Shown piece after piece: positions 41,903 to 51,177 of a DNA stretch of 64,000 nucleotides; the stretch's first letter is position 1, and each line of letters begins with the position of its first letter. A model generated the notes under the pieces. The model saw only the letters and a program-made list of their open reading frames with translations. It was not told the DNA's origin and made no database searches. The stretch covers positions 44,022,407-44,086,406 of the forward strand of contig NC_090761.1 of NCBI RefSeq assembly GCF_036898095.1. The letters run 5' to 3'. This stretch comes from Palaemon carinicauda. Taxonomy: Eukaryota; Arthropoda; Malacostraca; Decapoda; Palaemonidae. The position numbers and the translations under genes were made by a program.

Positions 41903-44603
41903 CTGTCAAATAAGACAAATAAAATTTTAATAATAAAATCTATTATTTCTATGCACACCTTATGACCATATTTCTTCATTCTCAAAGCAGACTCAATATA
42001 GATGTTACACTAACAAAACAGAATATCTCCTGTTTTCTTCCCTCCAAGAGACTTAAATTTTTCGCAAAGCAAGGCAATATCTAGTAACTCAACCCACGGT
42101 GTGGCTAGCTTACACCTGCCTTTTCTTCAATCTCAAAGTTAAAATTAATATCCTATCCTCTCGACCTCAATAGCCAGTGGGGATGCATATGAACATCAAG
42201 AGAGTATAGAAATAAATTTTATTATTTAAACTCCATTTACTTCTATGAATCTCCTTTGATCTTCATACTGCTGACTTCCACACACTGATGGAGGTGGGTC
42301 ATGAAGGAAAGACAGAAACTTTAAAATCTTCAGAACATATCTAAAAGAGGAGTACTGTATTAAGCAAACAATCTAACTCCAAATGTAGAAAAAAAAAACA
42401 ATCCTGTGGCTTGCATGCTTTACAAACCCAAGAGAACTACTCTCATAGGTTTACACAATAATTCTAGAAGATATCCTCAATCAAAATTTAGATATCCTAA
42501 AACCACAAATGAAAACGTCCATCTTAAATAGTGGGGTAACTCTAAATACTGTTAGAATGCACATGCATTGTAGCTACACTGTGGATGTTGCTGTTAAGTC
42601 ACTATATGTTGCCTTAATGGAAGTGAGGGACAAGCCTCTTATAGGGAAGAAAATAGGAAAATTTTAGTTTCGTTGATATTGAGTCAACTTCGAGAATAAG
42701 GCAATATGAACATAAGGGAAGATTCATTGAAATAATCAATTTAAACAAAGTCTAAATATTATTCATCTTGAAAATCTTAAAACTATAGTACAAAATATAT
42801 TTGTTAAAACTCAAAATCAAAATATTTTTAAAACTTTCTTGCATATAAAGTATTGCTTACATAGTCCTATACTGTACTTCAATACAGTATGTGAAGAAGG
42901 AAGAATATTTTGATCTACTCAAAGAAGAAAGAGATACAGTACATTGTTATTAAGAAAATCCATCCGGCATCTCAGCTATTTCTATCTACATGAAACTTTG
43001 CCTCAAGAAATAAACTTCTATTCCCATTCAACTGTATACCCAATCAGAGGGGAAGTTCATCACAGGGCAATGGTTTATATATACAAAACGAAAACTTAAT
43101 CTTACATATTTCCATAATTAACGAAATGATTGATTCATGGATTTAGGGCTATATACTGCACTGGGACTGGGGAGAGGAAATGATTTGCATCTCCAGATCA
43201 AAAGAAAGAATTGCACTCAAAACAATGCATTGGATGGATAGAGGAAAAAATTTGAGAGGGAATAAAAAGAGTGAATGTCAGGGATGTGTTGTCATCTCAT
43301 GCACTAATAAGTCTTAGTAAAAAGCTTATGAAGTTCACTACTATAGCCTAAGCAGTATCATCATCATAATTCCCAACAAAATCCACTAGCCTAGTCTTCT
43401 CTGGATTTCCCCTGAACTAAAAGAAAGTTATTTTCATTTTATTTTTACATCGAGTCCTTTATACAAACCTGTTCATACATAAGCTGTACTATTCTTTCAT
43501 TCATAAGAGGGACTGTTAGACATACTGTATCAAGGCCTAGCAACCAAATTATAATGTAACCATAGCCTGGGGCAATGCTGTGACAGGCTAATAGAAAACT
43601 GTGTACCTGGCACCATAGGTATAACATTAATATTGATGGCACAAAAAGGTTCCTTATGTGCACAAGCTACAGCAAGAGGAGAGATTTATGGAAACTCCTA
43701 CCCCGAGTCTTAATCTCTGAATACGGTGGTCATAAAGAGTTGCCTGGATACAGAAAAGTGAGTTTTACAATAAAAGGATCTGAAGCAAATGAAACAGGAA
43801 GGCTTATAGAGAGGTTATCGACTCAATATATTGCCAAGTGCCATCAGATCTATTACTAATGATTACAATAAAATAGAACTGCTACGCAAAACATGAGAAG
43901 TTAGACTAGGGTTTCCATTAAGGTAGGTTAATCAAGGATCACTGCCACTGTCTGAATGCAGGCTAGCATTAATTGAATATCTCTCTCTGGTTATGGCTCA
44001 TTTTTCCTTTGCCAACACATGCACTGAATAGTCTGGCCTATTCTTTCCACACTGCTATGTCCATACACTGTACAGTACAACACTGAAAATACCAAACAAT
44101 TCTTCGTTCAAAGGTTTAACTACTGTACTGTAGTTCTTCAGTGGCTACTTTCCTCTTGGTAAGGGTAAAAGAGACTTTAGCTATTGTGAGCAGCTCTACT
44201 AGGAGAAGGATACACCAAAATTAAATCATTGTTCTCTAGTCTAGGGTAGTACCATAGACTTTGTACCATGATCTTCCACATCTTGGGTTAGAGTTCTCTT
44301 GCTTGAGGGTACACTCGGGCACACTATTCCATCTTATTTCTCTTCCTCTTGTTTTACTTTGAAGTATTTATAGTTTATATATGAAAGATTTATTTTAATA
44401 TTTTAATTGTTCATTACTTCTCAAGTAGTTTATTTCCTTTCCTCACTGGGTTATTTTCCCTGTTGGAGCCCCCTGAAGGTGAACTCGGCTTAATGCAGTG
44501 CTCTGCCTCCACTCTAGGAGGAGATGCGTATCGGGGCCACCCTGTGGCAGAGCCCTTGGGCTTATAGCATCCTAGTTTTCCAACTAGGGTTGCAGCTGTG
44601 CAA
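41903..44603 (-). other. AIG1: Intron of the AIG1-like gene
   Basis: About 2.7 kb of AT-rich DNA upstream of the exon at 41751-41902. No further exon was recognised by eye on minus. A repeat-like block (44440-44600) with GGGCTTATAGCATCCTAGTT and TTTCCAACTAGGGTTG resembles a sequence I recall as a common interspersed repeat in crustacean DNA; element C begins right after it. Confidence 0.4.
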
Positions 44604-44647
44604 AAAAGGGATTTTGACGTAGGAAAAATCTATTTCTGGGCGAAGGA

Positions 44648-44908
44648 CCTGTGCCGCCCAGTGAATAAGCTCCATTTAGCACTTATTCTTAGGTAATTTA
44701 CTGCTAAATATACCAGAGAAAAAAATGTAAAGGAGTGCTAGGTTAACTAGCTCGCTCACCTATTGGTGTCGGTATAAAATTGGGTGTATAATCCAGAGGT
44801 CCCGCACTATTTAGATTCATCCACGACAGAAACTCCAATAGAGGAGAGCCGTTCAACCTCACTCGGTACTACTAACAATGCATCCGCTCAGAACCCAACT
44901 CCTTAGCA
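44648..44908. repeat. Left inverted terminal repeat of C
   Basis: Pairs with 52252-52515, with a few differences (for example AGGAGTTGGGTTC against AGGAGTTGAGTTC). It is the 3' end of the element. Confidence 0.92.
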
Positions 44909-44949
44909 CCCAAAGTTTGGGGACTCCAAGGGAGAGGAGCTGGGAGGGT

Positions 44950-45040
44950 TCACTGGGCGGCACAGGTCCTTCGCCCAGAAATAGATTTTTCCTACGTCAA
45001 AATCCCTTTTCTGGGCTCGAACCTGTGCCGCCCAGTGAAT
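44950..45040. repeat. Internal complementary region of C
   Basis: CACTGGGCGGCACAGGTCCT through TCAAAATCCCTTTT is the complement of the left tip. CTGGGCTCGAACCTGTGCCG through AGTGAAT is the complement of the right tip. Confidence 0.92.
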
Positions 45041-45344
45041 CTATACAAGAGAAAATGTCACCAAACTTGCAAAATAAAGGAAAAAACATAAGCGTAAGGG
45101 AAATACAGGATGCTTTTAATCAGAGATGAGTACCAAAAAACAATTATAAGGGTATCTTAAATATGAACATAAATCCAATAAGGTAGGTATAATAATGCCG
45201 TGAGTGATAATATATACAGATACTCAGGAGTATAAAATTTACAAATATAATAACAGTATTCAGGTGCGAGACCAACGAATACAATAGGGTATAAATGAGG
45301 CAGGTAAGAGGGAGAGATAAAGAGTCAAGGCATTAACCTGTGAG

Positions 45345-48098
45345 TTACTTGGGAGTAACTACGCTCCCTGCGGCTACTGTAGAAAATTTTAGGGCTTCCA
45401 AATGTTTAAGGTAGTGTTTCTTGAACACTGACGGTGATTTCCACCCTGTATACCTGGAAAGGTCTGTAAAATTCATGTGGTGAAAGAAGTTCACCGAGGT
45501 AGCAACCACCCTGATATCATGTGCAAGAGGAAAAGAGTCAGGGTTAGCTTGTTTAATAAAATACAAGATTTGTTGCCTGATCCCTTTAATAGTAATGGTA
45601 CCGCCTTGTTCTCTAACGAATAGAGGCCCCGAGGAGTTAGAGGAGGTCCGGGATAAATAAGACCTAAGAGTAGTAACAGGGCACAGAGACGGATCTTGCG
45701 TGAGGGGAACAATTTTCCAGGAAGACCATCTGTTTTGAGGGTCTTCGTTCTTAGCCAAAAAGAATTTGTTAGGAGAAAGAAGGACCTCTCCCGAAGGCAG
45801 GAAGTCAATATGACCCGGGTCTCTCGACAAGGCTGCCAATTCAGAAATTCTTGCCCCGGAAGCCAAGCTCACCAGGAAAAGTGTTTTCCTGAGAAGGGGA
45901 ATGTAATCACAAGAACTGTTAATGGTATCAGAAGCCAATCTGAGTACGTCATTAAGGAACCAGGTCACCGGAGTAGGACGAGTAACCGGTTTCAGTCTGG
46001 CACAAGCTTTCGGAATTGAAGCTAACAAAGAGTCGGTTAAGTCTATGTTAAAACCCACTAGGAAGATCTTTTTCAGAGCCGATTTAATAGTGGTGATAGT
46101 ATTGGCTGCCAGACCTGATTCTAATAAAGATCTAAAGAAAGTGACTGTAAGGTTCAAGTTCATACAGTTCACGTCTGAGTCTATTAAAAATTTTGCCAAC
46201 TTTTTAACTGCAGAGTCATACTGGCGGATGGTGGAATCCCGTTTATCCGATTCTAGGAACAAGGTGTTTTGAGGATCAATATTGGCACCATGCATAGCCG
46301 CAAACTTCATAAAGTCCATAAAGTTAGGGCGCTCTGAATGTTTGAGAAAGCGTACACAACGCGTGTTTGTACTATCTGAGACAGAACCGGATTGGGTATC
46401 GGGTGAGGGTATAGTCTCAACTCTCGCAGGAGAGGATACCAGTTGCTCTTGGGCCAGTTGGGTGCGACCAAGGCTACTTGTCCCTTGAAGGATCTCAGTT
46501 TGTCTAGAACTTTCAGCAAAAGATTCACCGGGGGAAAGAGATAAATCTTTTCCCAGGTGTCCCAATTCTGTGACATGGCGTCTGTGGCGTAAGCCTGAGG
46601 GTCTAGATTGGGAGCCACATATACTCTCAATTTGTGGTTGGATTCCGTGGCGAAGAGGTCCACTTGGAGACCGGGAACCTGAGAGAGAATCCACCGAAAT
46701 GACTTTAGATCGAGTGACCATTCCGATTCTAGAGGGGAGGTCCGGGACAGGGCGTCTGCCACTACATTCCGGACTCCCGCCAGGTGGACAGCTGAAAGAT
46801 GCCAACGGTTCAAGGCTGCTAGGGAGAATATGGCTACTAGAACATGGTTCAGAGGCCCTGACTTTGACCCGCCTCTGTTGAGGCAGCGGACCACCACTTC
46901 GCTGTCGAGGACCAGACGAAGGTGTTGTTTCTTGGGAAGAGCAAGACGTTTCAGGGTTAGAAGAACTGCCATGGCCTCTAGCACATTGATGTGAAATTGG
47001 CGGAACAAGGGAGTCCAAAGACCTTGAACTTTCTTGAGCTGAGAATAACCGCCCCAACCTGATAAGGATGCGTCCGTGTGAATGATTAATTTCGGAGGCG
47101 GAAATCGAAGGGGAACTGACTTTGACAGACTGTTTGCTCTTGTCCAAGGAAGAAGTCTTTCCCGTAGAATGGGAGGAAGGCGGACTTTCCTGTCCCGGAG
47201 CTTCCGGTTCGCCCTCGAACGCCAGACACGATTGATATCTTTCAATTTTGCCTTCAGAAGAAGATCCGTCACTGAGGCAAACTGAAGGGACCCCAGAATC
47301 CTCTCTTGGAGTCGTCTGGAACTTACTTTGTCTTTGAGAAAGCGTTTGGTGTTCCTTGCAATCTCTAACCTCTTGGGTCTGGGAAGACACAGAGTATGAG
47401 ATATAAGATCCCATTGCAGGCCGAGCCATTGGAACTTCGATTTTGGAAGAAGACGGGACTTCTTGAAGTTGATCTGGAAGCCTAGAGATTGAAGATAATG
47501 GATGACTTTGTGAGTGGCTTTTAGGCAATTTTGGGAGGTGTCTGACCAAATGAGCCAGTCGTCCAGATAGGCTACTACTTGAATCCCTTGATTCCTGAGT
47601 TCCTGAACAGCGACTTCTGCTAACTTTGTGAAGATCCTTGGGGCGATGTTGAGCCCGAAAGGCATCACCTTGAAGGAGTAACTTTTGTCCCCTAAGCGAA
47701 AGCCTAGGTACGGACGGAAGTGTCTCGCTATCGGGACGTGATAATAGGCGTCTGTAAGATCGATAGAGGTGGTGACGGCCCCATGGGGAAGTAAGGTCCG
47801 CACCTGCGAGACGGTAAGCATTCGAAACTTGTCGCATTGAATGGACAAGTTGAGAAGGGATAGGTCTAGAATCACTCTTCTCTTGTCTGAATCCTTCTTC
47901 GGGACACTGAACAGCCGACCTTGAAACTTCAGGTGTTTCGTTTCTTGTACGGCGTTCTTTTGTAAAAGATCCTGGACAAATTCGACCAGGTCCGGAGTGG
48001 AATGTTGACGAAATTTGTTCGGAGGAGGAGGTCCTTGAATCCAACTCCACCCCAGTCCCTTGGAGATGATACTGAACGCCCAGGGACTGAACCTCCAT
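45345..48098 (-). CDS. DIRS tyrosine recombinase (element C)
   Basis: A 917-codon open frame. Codons 1 to about 597 overlap RT-RNase H-MT (-1 frame) and read as low-information Ser/Pro/Arg text. The recombinase proper, about 598-917, begins as the RT gene stops: STIRQYDSAVKKLAKFL, FFRSLLESGLAANTITTIKS, then the catalytic domain with Arg750 (SGARISELAAL), His860/Arg863 (HDIRVVATS), Trp886 (TGWKSPS) and nucleophile Tyr896 (KKHYLKHLE). All catalytic residues are present. It would integrate a circular DNA copy without target duplication. The true start is unknown: it could be a frameshift product of RT or start internally near 46300. Confidence 0.9.
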   Translation of the reverse strand: MEVQSLGVQYHLQGTGVELDSRTSSSEQISSTFHSGPGRICPGSFTKERRTRNETPEVSRSAVQCPEEGFRQEKSDSRPIPSQLVHSMRQVSNAYRLAGADLTSPWGRHHLYRSYRRLLSRPDSETLPSVPRLSLRGQKLLLQGDAFRAQHRPKDLHKVSRSRCSGTQESRDSSSSLSGRLAHLVRHLPKLPKSHSQSHPLSSISRLPDQLQEVPSSSKIEVPMARPAMGSYISYSVSSQTQEVRDCKEHQTLSQRQSKFQTTPREDSGVPSVCLSDGSSSEGKIERYQSCLAFEGEPEAPGQESPPSSHSTGKTSSLDKSKQSVKVSSPSISASEINHSHGRILIRLGRLFSAQESSRSLDSLVPPISHQCARGHGSSSNPETSCSSQETTPSSGPRQRSGGPLPQQRRVKVRASEPCSSSHILPSSLEPLASFSCPPGGSPECSGRRPVPDLPSRIGMVTRSKVISVDSLSGSRSPSGPLRHGIQPQIESICGSQSRPSGLRHRRHVTELGHLGKDLSLSPGESFAESSRQTEILQGTSSLGRTQLAQEQLVSSPARVETIPSPDTQSGSVSDSTNTRCVRFLKHSERPNFMDFMKFAAMHGANIDPQNTLFLESDKRDSTIRQYDSAVKKLAKFLIDSDVNCMNLNLTVTFFRSLLESGLAANTITTIKSALKKIFLVGFNIDLTDSLLASIPKACARLKPVTRPTPVTWFLNDVLRLASDTINSSCDYIPLLRKTLFLVSLASGARISELAALSRDPGHIDFLPSGEVLLSPNKFFLAKNEDPQNRWSSWKIVPLTQDPSLCPVTTLRSYLSRTSSNSSGPLFVREQGGTITIKGIRQQILYFIKQANPDSFPLAHDIRVVATSVNFFHHMNFTDLSRYTGWKSPSVFKKHYLKHLEALKFSTVAAGSVVTPK

Positions 48099-48403
48099 TT
48101 GTTGCGGAAGGCATAGAGCCTCCCCCCTACCTGCTGCACCTCAGTATTGGTTTGAGGAGTTGCCTCCACGTCCGCCTCGGAAGTTCTTTCCTCTGCGAAA
48201 AGCTCTTCCCCTGCCTTTGTTCTGGTTAGAACCACGGTGGTAGCCTCTACCTCTACCATAACTCTGGGAAGAGCTATGAGCCTCATACGACTGGTTAAAG
48301 GCAGGAGAAGTGGCGGAGGCACCAGAAAGCTGGCTCTTAGGAAGCAGAACGGTGACATAGTTGTCCGAAGGAGCCTGAGAGGTGGAAGGCTGTGCCGGGG
48401 CAA
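46307..48403 (-). CDS. Reverse transcriptase-RNase H-MT polyprotein (element C)
   Basis: 698 codons, no stop. RT covers about 90-395: VPKKDSDKRRVILDLSLLNL, Asp215 (TTSIDLTDAYYHVP), MPFGLNIAPRIFTKL, YLDD at 279-282. RNase H is at about 440-555 with Asp444 (IIHTDASLSGWGGY), Glu476 (NVLEAMAVLLTL), Asp500 (LVLDSEVVVRCL) and Asp550 (RNVVADALSRT). The Dam-like tail follows: LQVDLFATESNHKL, YLFPP (621-625), APNWPKSNWYPLL. The first ~90 codons overlap the gag end in another frame, so the functional start may be later. Domain order equals B and A. Confidence 0.92.
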   Translation of the reverse strand: MPRHSLPPLRLLRTTMSPFCFLRASFLVPPPLLLPLTSRMRLIALPRVMVEVEATTVVLTRTKAGEELFAEERTSEADVEATPQTNTEVQQVGGRLYAFRNKWRFSPWAFSIISKGLGWSWIQGPPPPNKFRQHSTPDLVEFVQDLLQKNAVQETKHLKFQGRLFSVPKKDSDKRRVILDLSLLNLSIQCDKFRMLTVSQVRTLLPHGAVTTSIDLTDAYYHVPIARHFRPYLGFRLGDKSYSFKVMPFGLNIAPRIFTKLAEVAVQELRNQGIQVVAYLDDWLIWSDTSQNCLKATHKVIHYLQSLGFQINFKKSRLLPKSKFQWLGLQWDLISHTLCLPRPKRLEIARNTKRFLKDKVSSRRLQERILGSLQFASVTDLLLKAKLKDINRVWRSRANRKLRDRKVRLPPILRERLLPWTRANSLSKSVPLRFPPPKLIIHTDASLSGWGGYSQLKKVQGLWTPLFRQFHINVLEAMAVLLTLKRLALPKKQHLRLVLDSEVVVRCLNRGGSKSGPLNHVLVAIFSLAALNRWHLSAVHLAGVRNVVADALSRTSPLESEWSLDLKSFRWILSQVPGLQVDLFATESNHKLRVYVAPNLDPQAYATDAMSQNWDTWEKIYLFPPVNLLLKVLDKLRSFKGQVALVAPNWPKSNWYPLLRELRLYPHPIPNPVLSQIVQTRVVYAFSNIQSALTLWTL

Positions 48404-50210
48404 CAGGAGATGGGGGAAGAGGCAGCCGGAAAATGGGCGAACCAGTCTGCTGTTGCCTGAACTGGGTGGAAGTATATGGACGGAGCTTCTTCCTACCCCG
48501 GGCTTGATAATTTGCAGGGTCAGATTTACGTTTAGGAGTCAAACCCCAACGGGCTTTAAGGCTCTGGTTGACTCTAGTGGCCTCCGCCAAGACTTCCTCT
48601 ACAAGGTCCTCAGGGAAGAGGTTTGAACCCCAACAGGAGGACCGGATCAGCTTATTAGGTTCATGCCTAATAGTCGCCTCTGCCAGGACATGTTTGCGAC
48701 ACTTGCGTTTAGCAGTAGCGAAGTCATACAGGTCGTAGTATAATGACTGCAACGTAGCCTTGTTGAGAGATTTAAAAATACTCTCAGTATCGTAAGTCAA
48801 GGCTATCGACTCCGTGGAAGTGGCCAGGTTCAGAGTACGGCCAACGCGTAGGCGAGAATCATACTCCTGTTTAATGAGGGATTCCGGGAGACGGGGAAGC
48901 CGCTCACTAAACATTACCGAAGCACAGTCTGCTGCTAGCTTTCCAGAGGTAAATGTGGTATGGACGTTGTCCCAACACTCAATGCCTGAAGGAAGAAGGA
49001 GGGAGATTGGATCCACCTCTCGGATGGGAGGCAAGGGCTTCTCCTCCAGAGCATATTGGAAGGCAAGCTCTGCTACCTTATTGACACATGGAGTCACGGT
49101 GTTTTTGTCCATTAGGAACATTGTAAAAGAGCTCTTATAAGGCGTCAACATAGTGTTGGTGCAGCCGATGTCATTCAGGAATCTGGCCCACACAGATTGG
49201 GCCTGCTCTTTTGGGAAGATGACTGTCTCCTTGGGGACCTTGTCTAACCGAACCAAAGCTTCCTCGGTAAGCCTGGCATAACCATGAAATGGAAATGCCA
49301 GACCAGGAGGAAAGAATTCAAAGTCCTCTAGGGGACGAGTGCCAAGACCCTCCAAAGTTAACATTCCGTCTGAGAACGGGGAATGAAGAGCCATACGCCA
49401 AGGGTTGTTTTTGGCAAACTGCGGGAGCTTAGAGGCATCCGGGATGAGAGAGCTTTGGACCCGCTCCGGAGCACCTTGCTCTAATGCCCCAAGTCTCTGA
49501 CCGATGTTAGAGAACATCGTGTCCATCTTAGACTGTATCTCTGATACAAACTTAGCCTGCATCTCCGACACGATGCGAAGCATGGCTGATTCGGAAAGGC
49601 CCGGGCTAGCAGCAGGTGTGGCGGAATGAACTCCCGGGTCGCGAGACTTAGAGGAGGAGCCAGAAGCCTTAGATGACAGGTTTGTATTCTGTTTAGAACC
49701 ATGAGAAGCCTTATGAGGCTTATGAACTTTAGGTAAGGTTCTAGACTTATTCTTGGGGGGAACCGGGTGTGATCGTTGGGACGAATCACGGTCCCCAGAA
49801 AAACCATGGAAGGAAGAGCGATCAGAAGAAGAAGAAAGAGAGGGGCTGAGGATAGGAATCTCAGCGCCAGAAACACCTGCCTCACTTACCACCCTACCTG
49901 TATCTGGATCATCCAATAACATGGGTTCCACGTCAAGGTTCATGGAGGCAACATTGTCTTCTAGATCTCCGGGGGCGTCCGACGGATCCTGCTCTGGATC
50001 AATAAACCCCGCTATGGTGGCATCAATGTGGGCAATGATGGGAGCTGCAACATGCCTAGCCACAGCGGCTGAAGACTTGGCGTTGGGGTAAATCAGGGAA
50101 CAGTAGTCCTCGGAGAGGACGTACGGCCGCTTGGACTTCACGTTCCGGGCAAAACCACCAACCCACACTTTCAGTGTGGCCCGAGCCGCAGACTTTTGCT
50201 CCGGGGATGC
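48141..50210 (-). CDS. gag-like structural protein, exon 2 (element C)
   Basis: Follows the acceptor TTATTTCAG (minus, ending at 50211). It reads ASPEQKSAARATLKVWVGGF, aligning with B gag after its zinc cluster (IAREKLRKWVRGF). It continues through an acidic/Ser-rich linker, a predicted helical tract around SESAMLRIVSEMQAKFVSEI, a conserved block (LPQFAKNNPWRMALHSPF, then SSCWGSNLFPEDLVEEVL) and an Arg/Gly tail (RGRAFRRGKNFRGGRGG). About 689 residues in this exon, 746 with exon 1. It overlaps the RT frame by 263 bases. Confidence 0.85.
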   Translation of the reverse strand, partial: ASPEQKSAARATLKVWVGGFARNVKSKRPYVLSEDYCSLIYPNAKSSAAVARHVAAPIIAHIDATIAGFIDPEQDPSDAPGDLEDNVASMNLDVEPMLLDDPDTGRVVSEAGVSGAEIPILSPSLSSSSDRSSFHGFSGDRDSSQRSHPVPPKNKSRTLPKVHKPHKASHGSKQNTNLSSKASGSSSKSRDPGVHSATPAASPGLSESAMLRIVSEMQAKFVSEIQSKMDTMFSNIGQRLGALEQGAPERVQSSLIPDASKLPQFAKNNPWRMALHSPFSDGMLTLEGLGTRPLEDFEFFPPGLAFPFHGYARLTEEALVRLDKVPKETVIFPKEQAQSVWARFLNDIGCTNTMLTPYKSSFTMFLMDKNTVTPCVNKVAELAFQYALEEKPLPPIREVDPISLLLPSGIECWDNVHTTFTSGKLAADCASVMFSERLPRLPESLIKQEYDSRLRVGRTLNLATSTESIALTYDTESIFKSLNKATLQSLYYDLYDFATAKRKCRKHVLAEATIRHEPNKLIRSSCWGSNLFPEDLVEEVLAEATRVNQSLKARWGLTPKRKSDPANYQARGRKKLRPYTSTQFRQQQTGSPIFRLPLPPSPVAPAQPSTSQAPSDNYVTVLLPKSQLSGASATSPAFNQSYEAHSSSQSYGRGRGYHRGSNQNKGRGRAFRRGKNFRGGRGGNSSNQY

Positions 50211-50344
50211 CTGAAATAATAGTGGGAATTATAAAAGGGCAGACTCCCAGTGGTCCTTCAAGACCATAGATATCTTACTAAATAGTGTATGTATGCCAAA
50301 AAAGGTAAGATAAATAAGAAGGCAACATAGCCAACGGGACTCAC
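50211..50344 (-). other. 134-nt intron in gag of element C
   Basis: Donor GTGAGT follows ...GGATCTGACTCG (ends 50345) and acceptor TTATTTCAG precedes GCATCC. Removal joins whole codons (phase 0), and the joined protein aligns with the uninterrupted gags of A and B. Reading through would hit hydrophobic non-homologous text and a stop. Confidence 0.85.
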
Positions 50345-50515
50345 CGAGTCAGATCCAAGGGTGGTAACGAGGTCAAAACAGACCACACAGTTATCCGGGT
50401 GCCATACCACGACATCCTCCAGCTGCACACCGCAGAGGGCGTGAGACCGACAGACGGTATGGCCGCAGGGCTGATGTAGAACAGCTGCACAGGCTGTCGT
50501 CTGACAATGCACCAT
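50345..50515 (-). CDS. gag exon 1 with zinc-type cluster (element C)
   Basis: 57 codons from the ATG at 50515 directly after a 3' splice site (CTATTCTTTTTATAG). The Cys/His cluster is Cys4, Cys9, His14, Cys17, His19, Cys22, His25, Cys28, His39, Cys43 and Cys46 (HQPCGHTVCRSHALCG, WHPDNCVVC). Spacing matches the gag N termini of A and B, where this part is fused to the rest without an intron. Confidence 0.82.
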
Positions 50516-50525
50516 CTATAAAAAG

Positions 50526-51177
50526 AATAGTATATGAGAAACTGTAATTCTCTTAAGTAGGGGCGGGTCCGGAGGACCCGGGCCTAACATAAGCCTAACA
50601 CAAGATTAGGGCTTAACTGTAATATTCTTAAGTAGGGGCGGGTCCGGAGGACCCGGCCTAAACATAAGTCTAGCTTAAGACTAAAGTAAATAGTATATGA
50701 GAAACTGTAATTCTCTTAAGTAGGGGCGGGTCCGGAGGACCCGGGCCTAACATAAGCCTAACACAAGATTAGGGCTTAACTGTAATATTCTTAAGTAGGG
50801 GCGGGTCCGGAGGACCCGGCCTAAACATAAGTCTAGCTTAAGACTAAAGTAAATAGTATATGAGAAACTGTAATTCTCTTAAGTAGGGGCGGGTCCGGAG
50901 GACCCGGGCCTAACATAAGCCTAACACAAGATTAGGGCTTAACTGTAATATTCTTAAGTAGGGGCGGGTCCGGAGGACCCGGCCTAAACATAAGTCTAGC
51001 TTAAGACTAAAGTAAATAGTATATGAGAAACTGTAATTCTCTTAAGTAGGGGCGGGTCCGGAGGACCCGGGCCTAACATAAGCCTAACACAAGATTAGGG
51101 CTTAACTGTAATATTCTTAAGTAGGGGCGGGTCCGGAGGACCCGGCCTAAACAAAAGTCTAGCTTAAGACTAAAGTA
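50526..51177 (-). repeat. Four 163-bp tandem repeats in the leader of C
   Basis: Units start at 50526, 50689, 50852 and 51015, almost identical to one another (one A/C change seen in the last). Each unit contains two ~80-bp halves, each with TTAAGTAGGGGCGGGTCCGG then AGGACCCGG; GGGTCC and GGACCC can pair across a 3-base loop. The array lies in the presumed leader intron upstream of gag. Its near identity implies recent expansion or gene conversion. Confidence 0.93.

Noticed and set aside
43445..43663. Minus-strand open frame as a further AIG1 exon
   Set aside because: No match to AIG1 segments (no catalytic His block) and no convincing splice sites at both ends.
50526..51177. CRISPR-like array
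   Set aside because: Units are 163 bp and contiguous with no variable spacers, in a eukaryotic retrotransposon leader.
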